Numbered from the stretch's first letter, positions 44,469 to 56,549 are shown. The stretch: 64,000 bases of DNA from Zygnema cylindricum (GCA_037447655.1 JBBHKE010002550.1:56820-120819), one strand, 5' to 3'. Program-made: numbers and translations. The notes: generated from the sequence alone by a model not told the origin.

Positions 44469-45194
44469 GTGCGTTATGTTTTGTTTCGTGCGTATGCACG
44501 CGATTATCGAGTATAGACACAGAGTTTCTTGTGGCGACGAATCACAATTTCCGGGAGTATGGGCGATGTTTCGATACAAGTCATTTGTTTAAGTCGCGAA
44601 CCCCTGTAGGTTCGTCCATACATGTAGGTAGAGAGTGTTTTTACCCTTGGACGGTGGATTTTGTTAAACGTACGGCAGACGATGTTGGTCACCTATTGGC
44701 CAACATCTTAAGGAGATTCATTCATGTAAAGTAGACTAGACTTAGGCTAGTTTCGCGCTAGGCTTAGCTTAGTTTTACATATTCTCAAACTTAGAGAATT
44801 TAGCTTTTGGAAAAGAATTTTCTTTTGGCGGCGGAGCTTTCTCTTGCTCTCTCTCTCACCAATTGCTCACATTTCTTCTTTTTTATTGCTAGCTAGTTAT
44901 AGAGGCTAGATAGGTTAAAGGTATTTGCCCTTGTTTTTTGCCCACGTTATTAATCCACAAGGCCTAAGGCCACATCCGGAAGGTTCCCTCCAAACTTTGT
45001 CCTTTTGTGGAAGTTTGTGCCTTCTTTGGGCAGCTTACCGGTTTGGTTGTGCGTGTGACTTGTTTTTGTTTCGGTTGGCTTAAAAAGGAGTGTATTTTTG
45101 ACCGGATTTGGATTTTCCCTTGTTTCGGTTGGAATAATTCTTGCTTTGCTGTCATAACGAGATAACTGTTGTAGGGAATGTGATAAAGACCAAA

Positions 45195-46255
45195 TGTTGA
45201 AATAATTAGTTTTATTGTATTTTCTAGGTCTAAATAAATTAGCGGAAAACATACAAAAGAAAATGTAGGCAGCCTGCCTCCATCTCTTCTCTCTCGCCCC
45301 CATACTTGTTGTAGTCACTGAAGGAGAGAGAGAGAGCGATGGAGCCATGGCTGCCTCAGCTCCATGGGAAGGACAAAATAGTGACTTAAGTCACTCTCAA
45401 CAAAAGGTTGAGTCTAGCAGGACTCGAACCCCCGCCCGGTAGAGCGCGGCGTAGCCGTTTGCTCTTACCAGTCTGTCGTAGAAGTCCGTTAGGAGATTTA
45501 GGGTTTGATTAGTATTTAAACTATTGTACTATACAGAAATCATTTAACTGATAATGTTTACGGCATGCATGGATACATTTTGATAAAGTACGAAGTACTA
45601 TACTAATTGAAACGCATATCGCGCATTTTGTTTCGACATCGAAAAAAATATCGCGCAAGAAATTATTACGGCTGAGATTACATTTCGCGTCAAATCTGAC
45701 GGCACACATCATCACCGAAATCCCGGAATGGTAACTTTGGCATGTAGTGACGTGGCATGACTTGGCACCACGTGGAGAGATGACATTTGGTCGCAGGAAT
45801 TCCGAGGAACGTACGGAAGAGTGGAAAATGGACACGCGTCCGCCTAATGGCCATGTCGTACAAAGGCCGTAGAAAAAGTACATCGGCAGTAGTACTTTCT
45901 GGTAATGTACAGTGTTCTGATTGGTTCGTACATGCAGTAGATAGGGGCTGTGGGGGGGGGGTAATGAACAACGATGGGCATTGTCACGGATCCGTGGAAG
46001 CATCAGCATTTGGGGTGGATCGCAGGTTTCTCATGCACACCTCCTTGGACATCTTACCTAAACCTCCCGGTTCCCAAGCCCGCTCGACATGATTCTTTTT
46101 GCTACAGACTCAAGGGAGTCCATGCTGCATAGGGTTGCAGTCAAAGTGTCATTTTGCCTTCCTGGAAAGCAGTGATTGTGGCTTGAAATGGGTTAGTTAA
46201 ATACTATCTAGAAGCTTCATATATTATGTGGTCCAATAAAGGACACAAAATTGCA
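45195..46255 (+). repeat. 5' LTR of element G with a replaced segment
   Basis: TGTTGAAATAATTAG to ..AAATTGCA. Hairpin 45285-45350, antisense tRNA-like module 45410-45485, CACGTG at about 45771. Between about 45945 and 46090 the LTR sequence is replaced by unrelated DNA starting with a run of G. The Gag ATG position reads ATA. Confidence 0.83.
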
Positions 46256-46270
46256 GGTTATGGGCCCACC
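46256..46270 (+). other. Primer-binding site of G
   Basis: GGTTATGGGCCCACC immediately after the LTR; perfect anticodon-arm complement of initiator tRNA-Met. Confidence 0.82.
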
Positions 46271-47390
46271 CTCTAGGGTGCCCACCTTCAATGGATCTGG
46301 GTTCATCTATTGGGAAGCCATGATGATGGGAGCGTTGTGCGAAAAACGATACTGGGGTATCGTCAGTGGACAAGTGAAACGTCCACCTTCGGGAAATCCA
46401 CTTGGATTTGGAGGAGTATGGTTTCCTGTAGCAACAGCTGCCTAAGCAGAGGAGGCAAATGAGGGGGACAACAGTGTGTCCGAGAAGGGAAAAGGGAAAA
46501 AGACACCCCTTACTCCTATTGCCACAGTACCGGGAGCGGCGACCGTGAAGACGGCGAAGAACGATACTCAAATGTGGGAGGATGTAAACATGGCTGCCAA
46601 GAACTTCATTCTCAAGCACCTCACTCAAGCTTTTCCCACTCCTCATCTTCACATTTACAAGGCCGAGGAGTTGTGGGTGAGTTTGGTGGAGATTTATAAA
46701 GCTGGAACTATTCAGGAGCACCAGTTGACTGAGCATAAGCTAGTGAGGTACACTTACAAAGGAGGAAAGATGTTATATTACTCTAATGATCATTCTTGTA
46801 TGTATATGGAGATGGAAAGTGCCAGGTGGACGATACAATAAAAATGAAAGTTAACACTCTTATCATGAAGTTACCAGATGAGTTCGATAACATAGTGTAT
46901 CGAGTACAGGAAATGCCTAATAGTTTATGGAAATGGAACACAGTGGTCAGGATGATACTTCTGTAGGAAAACACAATGGAGATTAAGAGAGGAGGGAAGA
47001 GCATTCAAGCTCTAGCAGCTCGAGGGGACCGATGGGGGAAGGACTAGAAGAAACCTTACAAAGGGGAAAGAGATCATTCTGGGGGGCCAAGGCCCCCAAA
47101 GGGTCTTTGTCATTATTGCAAAAAGCCGGGACACTTTATCGCAGATTGTGTCAAGCTGTCAGAGCTGAGGCTCCAAGAGAATTGTGGAGGGGGTTTTTCC
47201 GGAGGGAAGAAAAAGGCACTTGTGGTAACAAAAGTGACAAGAGAAACCGAGGATGAATCCTCTAAAGAGAATGGGGAGCTTTTTCTTGACGAGAGCCGGG
47301 AGGAGAAGGAGATCCCTCGGAGGTAGAAGTGTGCCCTTGGAGCAATTTGGGAAGCTCCACAGGAAGGATGGATTATCAACTCAGGTGCAT
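46256..47390 (+). pseudogene. Gag of element G
   Basis: Reads from VMGPPSRVPTFNGSGFIYWEAMMMGALCEKRYWGIVSGQV to a stop at 46443; resumes 46476-46841; shifts; the knuckle is CHYCKKPGHFIADC near 47110-47150. Stops at about 46964, 47046 and 47324. The LTR start codon is lost. Colinear with gag of B and C. Confidence 0.82.
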
Positions 47391-48952
47391 CCATGTATAT
47401 GTGTTGTGATAAGGAACTCTTCACTAAGCTAAGAAAGATCCCTACTGTAGAAATAGAGTATGGGGATGGGAGAGTGGTTACTACAGATCTAGGGGGAAAT
47501 TTAGGTCTGAAAGTCTTAGTGGAGGGTAAGATTTCAATACTTACATTCTCAGATGTACTCTAAATTCCTCAGCAAAGTAAAAATCTTGTCTCTACATCTG
47601 TGTTAGATGACGAAGAGTTTGATACCTTCATTAGAAAGGGAGTCTTTACAGCTAAGTATGGGGATGAAAATTACTTCACGGCAGATAAGGGTAGTCACAG
47701 AATGTTGAGGCTTAACTTGAGTAATGAATAGAAGAATGCTTATTATGTTGGTGTTCCTAAGTTGATGATATGGCATAAGCGGTTGGGGCATGTGCATTTT
47801 GATAGGGTGAGGGAAATGAAAAAGCTTGGGTACTAGAAGGTATTCAGTTTGGGGATAATGAAATGATGGATGATTGTAGTGGTTGTGCTCAAGGTAAGGC
47901 TCACTGACTTCCCTTTCCCAAAGCCCCCACATATAGAGGTGAGAAAGTGTTATAATTAGTCCACACAGATATTTGGGGACCAGCAAAAGTACCTTCGGTT
48001 GGAGGAAAGAGGTTTATGATGACAATAACTGATGACTAGTCTAGATACTCTAGAGTCTACTTTCTAAAAACAAAGTCTGAAGCATCAACTTACTTCAAAG
48101 AATATAAAGCCTAGAGTGAGAAGTTGCATGAAAACCCCAGTAAGAGGATAAGGAGTGATAATAGGGGGGAATATACCTCTAACCAGTTTGAGGAATATCT
48201 AAGAGATGAGGAAGTGTATCACCAAAAAATTGTACCATATATCTTGAAACAAAATGGGGTAGCTGAGAGGTTGAATGGAAATTTATGAGATAGTGCATAT
48301 AGTATGTTGGCAAACAAGAAATTAGGAAAGAGATTTTTGGCAGAAGCAATGAACTGTGCCAACTACATTAAGAATATAGTCCTTACCTCAGCTATAAAGG
48401 GAGTGACAAGTTATGAGAGATGGGTTGGAAGGAAACCAGATATCTCACACCTTAAAGTATTCGGTAGCCAAGTTTACAGTCTTGACACGGATAGGAAAAA
48501 CTGGAAACTAGATGCTAAGGGAAAACCTGGATACTTAGTGTGATTTGACGAGGATGTTAAGGGATATAGAGTCTATGACTTAGCAAAGAAAGATATCATT
48601 TTTGTCAAACACTTAGTTGTCATGGATGAAGGGAAGTCATTTGATCCCTTCAAATATACAAAGAAGATAAGAATCAGATTTGAGTCCAAAAGTGAGGAGA
48701 ACTCAATCGTTTCCGAAAGAGACATGAGTGAAACCGTGATTACAGATTAAGGGGAGATCCATGATACAGTAGACTCACCGGAAACCTCATATACTTCTAT
48801 GGACTTCGAGGAGATAGAAGAAGCGGGATAAGAACCGGTTTCCATGGACAGGGGAGCCGATGAGACAGTGAGAAGAAATCCAAGACTTCCATCCATTCCT
48901 GCTTCGGAGTTTGAGGGAGGAAGGAGGAGCAGCAAAAGATTACAGGAAAAAC
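47391..48952 (+). pseudogene. Protease, integrase and linker of element G
   Basis: The protease motif is INSGASMYMC, with the catalytic Asp changed to Asn. The HHCC domain (WHKRLGHVHFDRVREMKK) and integrase core follow with many stops (for example at 47907, 48038 and 48112); the HTDIWGP, RSDN and AERLN blocks are still readable. The cleanest stretch is 48304-48543 (KPDISHLKVFGSQVYSLDTDRK). Linker continues to 48952. Confidence 0.82.
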
Positions 48953-49258
48953 GCCAAGGGAAAGCATACCAAAAAGCGACGTTAGCCTCTAAAACGTACA
49001 AATGCTTGTTGGATAGGTTTCGGAAAGATTAACTTAGATACGTTCATATCTGATAATTTTAAGGAGCATTGGTTAAGATTTGGAGTCCGAGCATTTTTCT
49101 TGTAAAAATATTCTAAAATTTTAATGTGCTTTGTTTTCAGTGCTTAGTACCCTAGTGTGTGATATTCCAACATGCGAGCCATAGTTGAGACGTTGGAGAC
49201 CTTAATCGTTGGTGACATATAAAACTAGATGCGGAGCCCAATTCTTACCAAAATAATA
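48953..49258. other. Unique sequence, no gene seen
   Basis: AT-rich, no coding signal or repeat recognised. Marks the left edge of the retrotransposon-poor island. Confidence 0.5.
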
Positions 49259-49759
49259 TAGACATTGGGGTGATAGTGCAACTCAGTGGACGTGAACTGA
49301 ATTTCACCCTCTTCTTCCTCAGAGGGGAGGTGGCCACACAGTTCAGTTTGCAGAAGAGGCTGACGGCTAAGGGGGCATGTCAGTCTCGTGGTGTTGATGA
49401 CCATGATTGAAACGTCACCAGTGGTGGGAGGGGATTTGAAAATTGATTTTGAAATAGGTGATTGACATAGCAAATGTTTGCACGTGCAGCTATCCCTCCA
49501 ATATTCTTTTGGGATATTGATTAACAACCTAAACAATTGTGGGGAGGTGCCTTTGACCTTTGATTGAATCTTCTCAGATTTGGAAGATTTGAGGAGCTGG
49601 AAGCAGTAGGGCCAGAGGGGATCTCCTGCTTGGTCAAGTGGGTAAAGGATGCTAAGGAGATGAGAGGCTGTGAGGTAATATATTGCCACATTTCCATGAG
49701 GCCAAGGATACTGCGAGGGTTGATAAGGGAACAATTGTGTAGGCTGAATTCTAATTCAT
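49259..49759 (+). pseudogene. Unidentified protein-like remnant
   Basis: Plus-strand translation has protein-like stretches in changing frames: DIGVIVQLSGRELNFTLFFL and following residues (49265 on, stop at about 49410), QLSLQYSFGILINNLNNCGE (about 49490-49560), and 49564-49761 RFGRFEELEAVGPEGISCLV, ending at a stop. I do not recognise the family. An exon-intron host gene or a decayed gene are both possible. A minus-strand ORF over the same bases looks like its shadow. Confidence 0.3.
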
Positions 49760-49761
49760 AG

Positions 49762-52478
49762 GAGTTGAACGGTCTCAATGTTTTGCGAGCTAACTAATCC
49801 ACTAAAGAATTATATTGTGACACATGGGGTTACCCCAACCACACTAGCGGTCAATGCTTTCAAAAATTAGCTTCTCGCGAGAACTACAGTCGTATGCCAC
49901 AATTACTGCTATGATCGAAAACGTGTTGCTCTATAAAGAGAGAAGACCAGATCCTTCTACCGATGGGACGTTATAGGTAAGCAGGAAGAGGACCCACACG
50001 GAACAACAAAAGAGGAGGTAGCTCTGCTAGAAACATGAGTTCAGTAACAGCAAGATTTATAAAATGGAAACAAAGAGTTGCGTGAACAAATTTGAATAAA
50101 GGAAACAGGAAGTTGCATCAACATTAGTCCAGCAGAGGACTCAATATCTTGACCCACGGTGCCTTTGTGAAGACGTGCATTTTGACAGGGAGCTGTGAAG
50201 TAACAGAATTTTGAGGGACTTCTGAAGTAATTCTTTAAGGATTTAGATTAACAGATATTACAACTGTAAAAAAAAAAACAGCTTTTTAATAGATATCTAC
50301 AACAGACTGACGATATCAACAATGTCACCCCCGAACAAGAGCATGCCAATAATCTCCAATTTGACATTCAATCTTGAATACATTTTTACGGTCTAACATC
50401 ACAAGATTACAGAGGGAAAACCATGCATTTGGATAAAGTGGACTCAGACCAGTGACAACATAATTGTGCATCTCTTCTTCGAATGATCTGGCTCTTAATA
50501 TTTTCAGCCGTATTGCTCTCTTACATTGTATGTAAATCATGTATGCCACCCAATATGCATGATGACATAACATCCAATAGAGTTCCATGCCAAGCTGCTT
50601 GCTAACAACCGAGATAAGGTGCTGGATTAAAGATATTACGAAAACTATTAAAAAACCACCAAATTAATCATTACAACAAAATGGAAAAGCAAAAAAAATT
50701 CAAGTCAAATATATAATGTAGGCATTAGACATACATAAATTATACATAACATGATTGTACTGGCATAAAATGCAACATACATTCAAACAATACAAAAAAA
50801 AAAAAAAAACCAGCTAATCAGATAAGATCTGAATCCAACTCCTCTTGTGGCATCAATCTGAGACGTTGACAGTCACTCAAGATTGCAGTTAATCCAAAGA
50901 AAATAGTAATTCATCACATGAAATATATACGTGCAGAGAAAAAAAGGAGAGGAGAACTTCAAGCTCCTCTTTGGTCCACAAACTATAATAGTCAGTGCTT
51001 TATCAGACATGTGAGGCATAAGAGGCGTCACGACAGAAAAGCCACCAAGTAACATCAGCTTCCCATTCGGGCAAAAAGGGAACAATCTAAGTGTTTCACT
51101 CCTGTAAAAGTGTAAACAAGCCAAGTCCTTCCTGGGTTGTAAACAAGCCAAGCCTTCATGAACTGATCCCAGACGTTCTTTAAAAAAACTAACAGACAAG
51201 TCTTCGTTCCAACTATCTGCACTCACCCACCACCTTTTACAACATTAATGCTGTTTCACTGGGGGCCAATTAGTGAGAACAAGCATGTCAGTATCATATT
51301 TGTATTGTTTTTCAGGCATACTACTTTTAGATAATAGTCACAAACCAGTGAATTAGGGCTACTGGAAAACCTAAGGAGGCAAGAAACTCTTGGTACAACC
51401 AGAGAAAGCAAAGGTTATCAGCCAAGAAAAATGAAAGACAGACATCGATGCCACACCTGTGTATTGAAATACTCCGATTATCATGAAACGGACAAAAGCC
51501 TATGTCGCCATAAGACCTGCTGCTTTCTATTCTCTCCACCTGATTTATCCGTCACAATGAACAACAAGAACGTGTTTGGGTCCTGTCATTGCCGACAAAA
51601 AAATAACAAGCTGTTAAGAACCTTAGTGACTCGAGAAAAAAAAATTGGTCAGAAGAGTCTGCCATGCTTCAACTTGCGCAACATAAACAATGAGAAACTG
51701 CCCTCCATTAAACACAAAGGTGTCAGCAAAACTGAAATGAGAACCACTCCTGCATACAATGCTATGGTTTCGAGGCTTAAACAACTCTGTAAAACCTTTC
51801 AACGAAATAGGAGAGTACCATTGACATGGTAATCAAGCAACGATCACAAAAACTAGCAAGCACTTCGTATCCTTTCAAGTTTAAACAAATAATAAAATAA
51901 AGACAGACGACGTATTCAGCCGTGTAAACCAGCAACCAACAAAGCCTGCTGGAAAAACAGACTTTCAGATGAAGCTTAAACTGACCAAGAAAAATAATAG
52001 CCTAACCTTGCAAACAAACAGCAATAAGCAGCAAACAAGACTTAAGAATAACACTACTACAGCACACTGTAAACAGGCTAAAAACAGACAGTCTGATGAA
52101 GCGAATCATAGACGAAACAGTCTTTAAACTAAAAAACCAACCGAGAAAAAAACGCCTTAGGGGGCTACCCTCGTCTGAAACCGTATAGCAAGACATACCA
52201 GATAAAGGAAGTCAAATACCTTTTCAGGGTTTCTCTCTGCTGTGAAATGTATCACAATCTGTCCAATCACACCCATCCATTCTCGTAACCGTTGGTATAA
52301 CAATACCACACCAAAAAAACTGTAACTCCAACATAGTGCAGAGAAAAAGGGACGTAAAAGAAAGAAAACAATGGCAGTTCGAACTAAAGAAGATGACAGC
52401 AAACACTAGCTTTCATCAATAGAAATTGAACTCACTCTGAAACGTTTCACTAGAAATAGAAATCCATTCGCTGAACAA
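49762..52478. other. Retrotransposon-free flank of the C2H2 gene
   Basis: Low-complexity, T-rich on the minus strand (for example A runs at 50269-50279 and 50793-50810 on the plus strand), as in plant introns or 3' UTRs. No convincing CDS on either strand. Part may be 3' UTR or intron of the minus-strand gene. Confidence 0.45.
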
Positions 52479-52793
52479 TCACTTCTTAAGGCTCCCTCGA
52501 ACGCCTGGCTTTGGTTTTTCTCCTGTCTCTGGAACTGCTGCATGCTGTTGAATAAGCGCCTGTTCATCAAATGGCAGCTTTGGATGCTTGGCGTCATGGT
52601 GGATTTGCATGGTCTTCAGATCCGGACCGGTCACTTTGCAAATAGGACACGCCAGTTTGGAATGCCCGCCCTTCTCCAACCCTAACCTGTCAGCGACACC
52701 GTTTTTTCCGCCACCGCGATTGGTGGTTGCTGCATCAATTTTCAGCGCTATTTCTCGCGCAGTGTGCTTTTTCGGCTTTGCTTTGCCCGTCAT
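52479..52793 (-). CDS. Small C2H2 zinc-finger protein (host gene)
   Basis: 104 codons, ATG at 52793, stop TGA at 52479. Basic N-terminus (MTGKAKPKKHTAREI), a Gly-rich segment (NRGGGKNG, about 25-32), one C2H2 finger with Cys49, Cys52, His65 (or 66) and His70 in CPICKVTGPDLKTMQIHHDA, then a conserved-looking C-terminus KPKPGVRGSLKK. It resembles a small plant family of single-finger, SERF/4F5-like basic proteins similar to Arabidopsis At2g23090; their role is poorly known and I assign no function. Intact, single-exon coding part, unlike everything around it. UTR introns cannot be excluded. A TIR-element fragment and LTR pieces lie from about 300 bp upstream. Confidence 0.85.
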   Translation of the reverse strand: MTGKAKPKKHTAREIALKIDAATTNRGGGKNGVADRLGLEKGGHSKLACPICKVTGPDLKTMQIHHDAKHPKLPFDEQALIQQHAAVPETGEKPKPGVRGSLKK

Positions 52794-53090
52794 CGAGATC
52801 AGGAGCAGTAGAGAGAGGCGCCTACTAGAAGGTCAGAGCGGTAGGAAATCGTCCGGACAGAAGATGCGAAAGGGAGGCTGAGTTTGGTAGCCCCATACTT
52901 TTGAGGTGACGCGGGTACAGTAATAGCTTGGTTCGTAAATAGTCTGGACAGCACTAAAGGCGGATTCCGTTACAAACTCGTTTGAACCTGTTTCACTGTC
53001 GTACATAAAATATTTAACAAAGGAAATATTTAACAAAGGCGTTGCAGAAAGGGAATTGCTAATCGCAGAGACAATTTTTGCTGCGCGCAG

Positions 53091-53236
53091 GTACACCGCT
53101 AATCGAAATTAGAGTAATGAAAAAAATCGAGTAAAAAAACCAGAAATAATAATTAGAGTAATCAACGCTAATTTATGTGATAGAGCTTTTTCAACTATGA
53201 AGCTTACTCTAATTTATTTAAGTATTCTATATTGGG
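53091..53236 (+). repeat. TIR-element end fragment
   Basis: About 145 bp homologous to 54771-54900 (TACACCGC.AATCG, AATTAGAGTAATGAA, TTTATGTGATAGAGCTTTTT). Lies about 300 bp upstream of the C2H2 start codon. Confidence 0.7.
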
Positions 53237-53686
53237 AAATTTCGCGTTCGAAACAAATGCGCGGTATCCGTTTCATAAAATACATTAAATCGTACTCCGT
53301 ACTATACAAAACTGTATCTATGCATTACGTATCTATTTTCGTTAGACGAACTAGTCTACGTGTACATATATAAATATTTGTCAAACCTATTGTACTCTAG
53401 CACTGTATTTAGACTTGTTGGTTAAAGCGAACGGCTAGTTTGACGGACGGCACGTACCAAGATCAAATCATGAGTCCGTCACACCTTTTAGATAAATCTA
53501 TTAAGAATTGCCTTCCTGTCCACTTTGGACAGCCTAGGCAGCCATGGATCTAACTCCTCTTCAAGTCTTCAGTGATTGCGACAAGTGTGGGGACTTGAGT
53601 GAAGAGTTAGATGTAGGTTGTCAGTGTCCATTTTTTTCCTTTTTATTTTACAATCTCTAGACCTTGAAAATACTTAAATTTCAACA
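53237..53686 (-). repeat. Copia LTR fragment (5' part)
   Basis: Minus-strand LTR start TGTTGAAATTTAAG at 53686; hairpin (53545-53615) with a strongly paired stem; tRNA-like module (53405-53485). Truncated at its 3' side. Confidence 0.8.
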
Positions 53687-53762
53687 AAATACACGCGTGT
53701 ATATAAAGCAAAACGGCTCACGAAAGCCGTCGTTGGAGACGCCATAAAATCCGTTCTTAGCC
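53687..53762 (-). repeat. Single inverted monomer related to the 56812-57299 array
   Basis: On the minus strand shares GGCGTCTCCAACG, GGCTTTC, TTTTGCTT and ACACGCGTG-type blocks with the tandem units. Confidence 0.55.
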
Positions 53763-53767
53763 GCTAC

Positions 53768-54765
53768 TGTAATTTTGTCTCCCCCAATGGGCTACAAAAT
53801 TCATGAAGCCTCTAGGTAGTTTTTGACTAACCCTTTTTCAACTAACACAAATCCAATCCAAGCAGGCAACCAAACAATGTTTATGTACCCCTGTGCAGTC
53901 TGGACTCCCTTGAGTCCACACAAAGAAGAATCACAGAAAACGCCCAACCAGACGATTAATTATCAAGTGGTAAAGATGCCAAGTTATATACAAGCTTGTT
54001 GGGAGAGAGGTGGCTACCTCCTCAATCCTCTAAGTCCTAAACCCCTCTCACAACCCCTATCTAGTGACGTACAAACCAACCATAAGACTGTTCAGTACAG
54101 AAAGGTACTAAGCCCGATGTACCTTTTGTACGGTTTGTGTACGACGCGGCCATGGAGTGGACGTATGTCTCCTTTAAACTTGTTCTTAGACTCTCCAGAA
54201 TCTCCGCTCCCCAATGTTATCTTGCCACGTGGCGCCAAGTCATGTTGCGCCCGAAAATCGCCAAAACGACCATTCCGAGATCTCGGTGATGATGTGTGCC
54301 GTTGGATTAAACCGGCTTTTAACTCTGGTTGTTCAAAACAAATGTCCGGTACATTTGTTTAGTGCGTTTTGACATTCACACTGTATTCTAATTGATTCCC
54401 AAGTGACTCTATTAGTAATTTCGTTAATCAGAATAGTGGATTTGGTAATGTTTAAATATTATTCAAACCCTATATACTCTAACGATCTTCTACGACAGAC
54501 CAGTTAGAGTTCGACGACTACGCCTCGCTATGCCGGTCGGAGGTTTGAGTCCTACTGAACCCACCTTTTGTTAAAGAGTGACTTGTGTCACTCTTTGGTC
54601 CTGCCTAAAGAGCTGAGGCAGCCATGGCTCCATCATCCTCTCTCACCTTCAGTGACTACGACAAGTATGGGGGCAAGAGAGAGAAGGTGGAAGCATGCTG
54701 CCTTTGCTTTTTCTTTTGCTATTTTCAGACCTAGAAAATACCCTCTGCATCTAACTATTTCAACA
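53768..54765 (-). repeat. Solo copia LTR (998 bp) with perfect target duplication
   Basis: Minus-strand LTR TGTTGAAATAG .. AAATTACA. GCTAC at 53763-53767 and 54766-54770 is an exact 5-bp duplication. Contains hairpin (54620-54700), tRNA-like module (54485-54570), CACGTG at about 54225 and GTAC repeats (54090-54145). Inserted in the terminal inverted repeat of the next element. Confidence 0.9.
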
Positions 54766-54766
54766 G

Positions 54767-56484
54767 CTACACCGCGAATCGTAATTAGAGTAATGAAAAA
54801 ATTAGAGTAAAAAAACCAAATTTAATAATTAGAGTAATGAACGCTAATTTATGTGATAGAGCTTTTTCTACTATGAAGTTTACTCTAATTTATGTAGTTA
54901 TTCTATATTGGGTTATGTCGGCGATAATTATGTGCGCGATAATTGTGAACACTAAATTACGTAGATGTACATAATTTGTCAGTCTATATAGTATTGACCT
55001 CATTATGACGCTAGTACTATTTGTCGCACTGAATGTCAGTTAATGTTCACACTGACGACGATGCTGTCGACGGACGAGAGTTATGCGAACGACTTTTTTT
55101 CGATGTGATTGAATTTTTTGTTTAGTGCAATTTCACGTGCGAGTGCGATTCTGTTAAATCATTATTTGTACCTTTTACTTATAAAAGCACAATTTTGCAC
55201 GGTCAGACGTCGTCCGTACTCCACACTATTTTAAAAAAACCTGTATTATAATTTTTTACGCTAATTAAACCTTACCTAAATAAAAATAATGAAAAAATTA
55301 GAATCGATTACTCTATTTGATGTGATATAGTCGAAATTTCGAGCGACCGAATTAGTAGTGTTGTGTATCGGTAAAAAACTTATCGCGATAACACTGATAC
55401 CGATAGTTATCGGTTATCGAACGGTCAGAGGTCCCAATATATCGGTCCGAGACCAACAAATTCCATATCGGCGATAACTTCAAAATATATATAGTACGCG
55501 TATTATAGTACTTTATAATATAATGTATTACAGTATTTACATTATATAGCATGGCATGCCACGTATAACAATCTGTTCCATATCTATTTAACTGATAATT
55601 ATTACGGACAACGCAGCACGTAAACATAGACAAATTTAAAATAATACTTTATAGTTCTAAAATTATGCTACCGAAACGAAAAAATTAAAATACATTGTAA
55701 ATTTCGAGAATCAAACATTATAAAAAAGAAAACGAACAGACGAACAGAGAAGACTGAACAGATGTGCAATTCGTACAGATTTTAACTTTAAAAAAAAAAC
55801 TACGTAGTATTCGTTTTTTTCATACTTTTCGTAATAATAGTGTAAATTTCGCTGTACGGCCATGTACAAAAACGTACGAAAAAGTTAATCTCATAAAATC
55901 CTAAAAAATCTTAAAAAGTACGGAATTTTATCAAAAATGTACGAAATTGAATGAAAGTGCACCCTAAAATACCTTATAGTACGGAATATCTACGACAACT
56001 GTATTGAAATATAAAAAAACGTACAGCAATGTACCTTGGAAACCCTAAAAATCCCGTAAAATAACCCTAAAATGTACGAACATAGACGGACACTATACGT
56101 AATTATATAAATATTGTACGGGTACAAATCAAGGTACGCATTTTATTTACTTTTCATCATCGTTTGATGCGTACCATACTTAGTATTCGTTAGTTTATAT
56201 CGTGCGTAATATGCGAAGGGACATCTATGGACTGAACACCTGTCAGACTGCCGCCATTTACAGCCACCATATTTATCTATACGGTCCGTACATATATCGC
56301 CAATAGTTATCGATATCGGTGTTATCGCCGATAAATATCGGATTTTTATTGGTGATAACACCAATAACAATATATCGATTATCGTGTACCCGAAAAAGGG
56401 TCCATATCGGTTATCGCCACATCCTTACCGATACACAACACTACGAATTAGAGTAATTTACTCTAATTACGATTCGCTGTGTAG
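54767..56484. mobile_element. Non-autonomous TIR DNA element, split by a hAT-like MITE
   Basis: 27-bp terminal inverted repeats at 54767-54793 and 56458-56484 (core GCGAATCGTAATTAGAGTAA) match at 26 positions. Without the nested MITE and its target duplication the element is about 620 bp and non-coding. Superfamily not determined; no clear outer target duplication. Confidence 0.72.
55356..56443. mobile_element. hAT-like MITE (1,088 bp)
   Basis: Terminal inverted repeats TAGTGTTGTGTATCGGTAA / TTACCGATACACAACACTA with an exact 8-bp duplication CGAATTAG (55348-55355 and 56444-56451), as in hAT elements. No transposase. Both ends are rich in TATCGG / CGATAAC words. Confidence 0.85.
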
Positions 56485-56549
56485 TTGCATCAGCTTGTCA
56501 AAAAATGTACATTTTAAGTACTAGTTAGTACAAGATACGTACAGTTAGG

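Larger units (their letters stand above)
42886..45194 (+). mobile_element. Ty3/gypsy 3' end and LTR, interrupted by a solo copia LTR
   Basis: After the integrase ORF, sequence homologous to 36900-38225 (inverted) runs 42886-43394, resumes at 44469 and extends to 45194, where element G begins. Contains a CGTGCATGC-type tract (43085-43175). The exact gypsy LTR boundary is not clear. Confidence 0.7.
45195..48952 (+). mobile_element. Copia element G, 3' end lost
   Basis: Subfamily of B and C. 5' LTR, perfect primer-binding site, gag, protease, integrase and the IN-RT linker; homology to C stops at 48952 (after the LQEK segment) and non-repetitive sequence follows. No RT, RNase H or 3' LTR. Confidence 0.85.

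Noticed and set aside
45952-45961. G-quadruplex candidate
   Set aside because: A single homopolymer of about ten G without further G-runs nearby; more likely a slippage or sequencing-sensitive site.
49225-49734. 169-codon minus-strand ORF
   Set aside because: No recognisable domain, low-complexity composition; the plus strand reads more protein-like over the same bases, so it is probably a shadow.
51431-51832. 133-codon plus-strand ORF
   Set aside because: No motif, Lys/Arg/Cys-rich composition typical of translated T-rich intron or UTR of the opposite strand.
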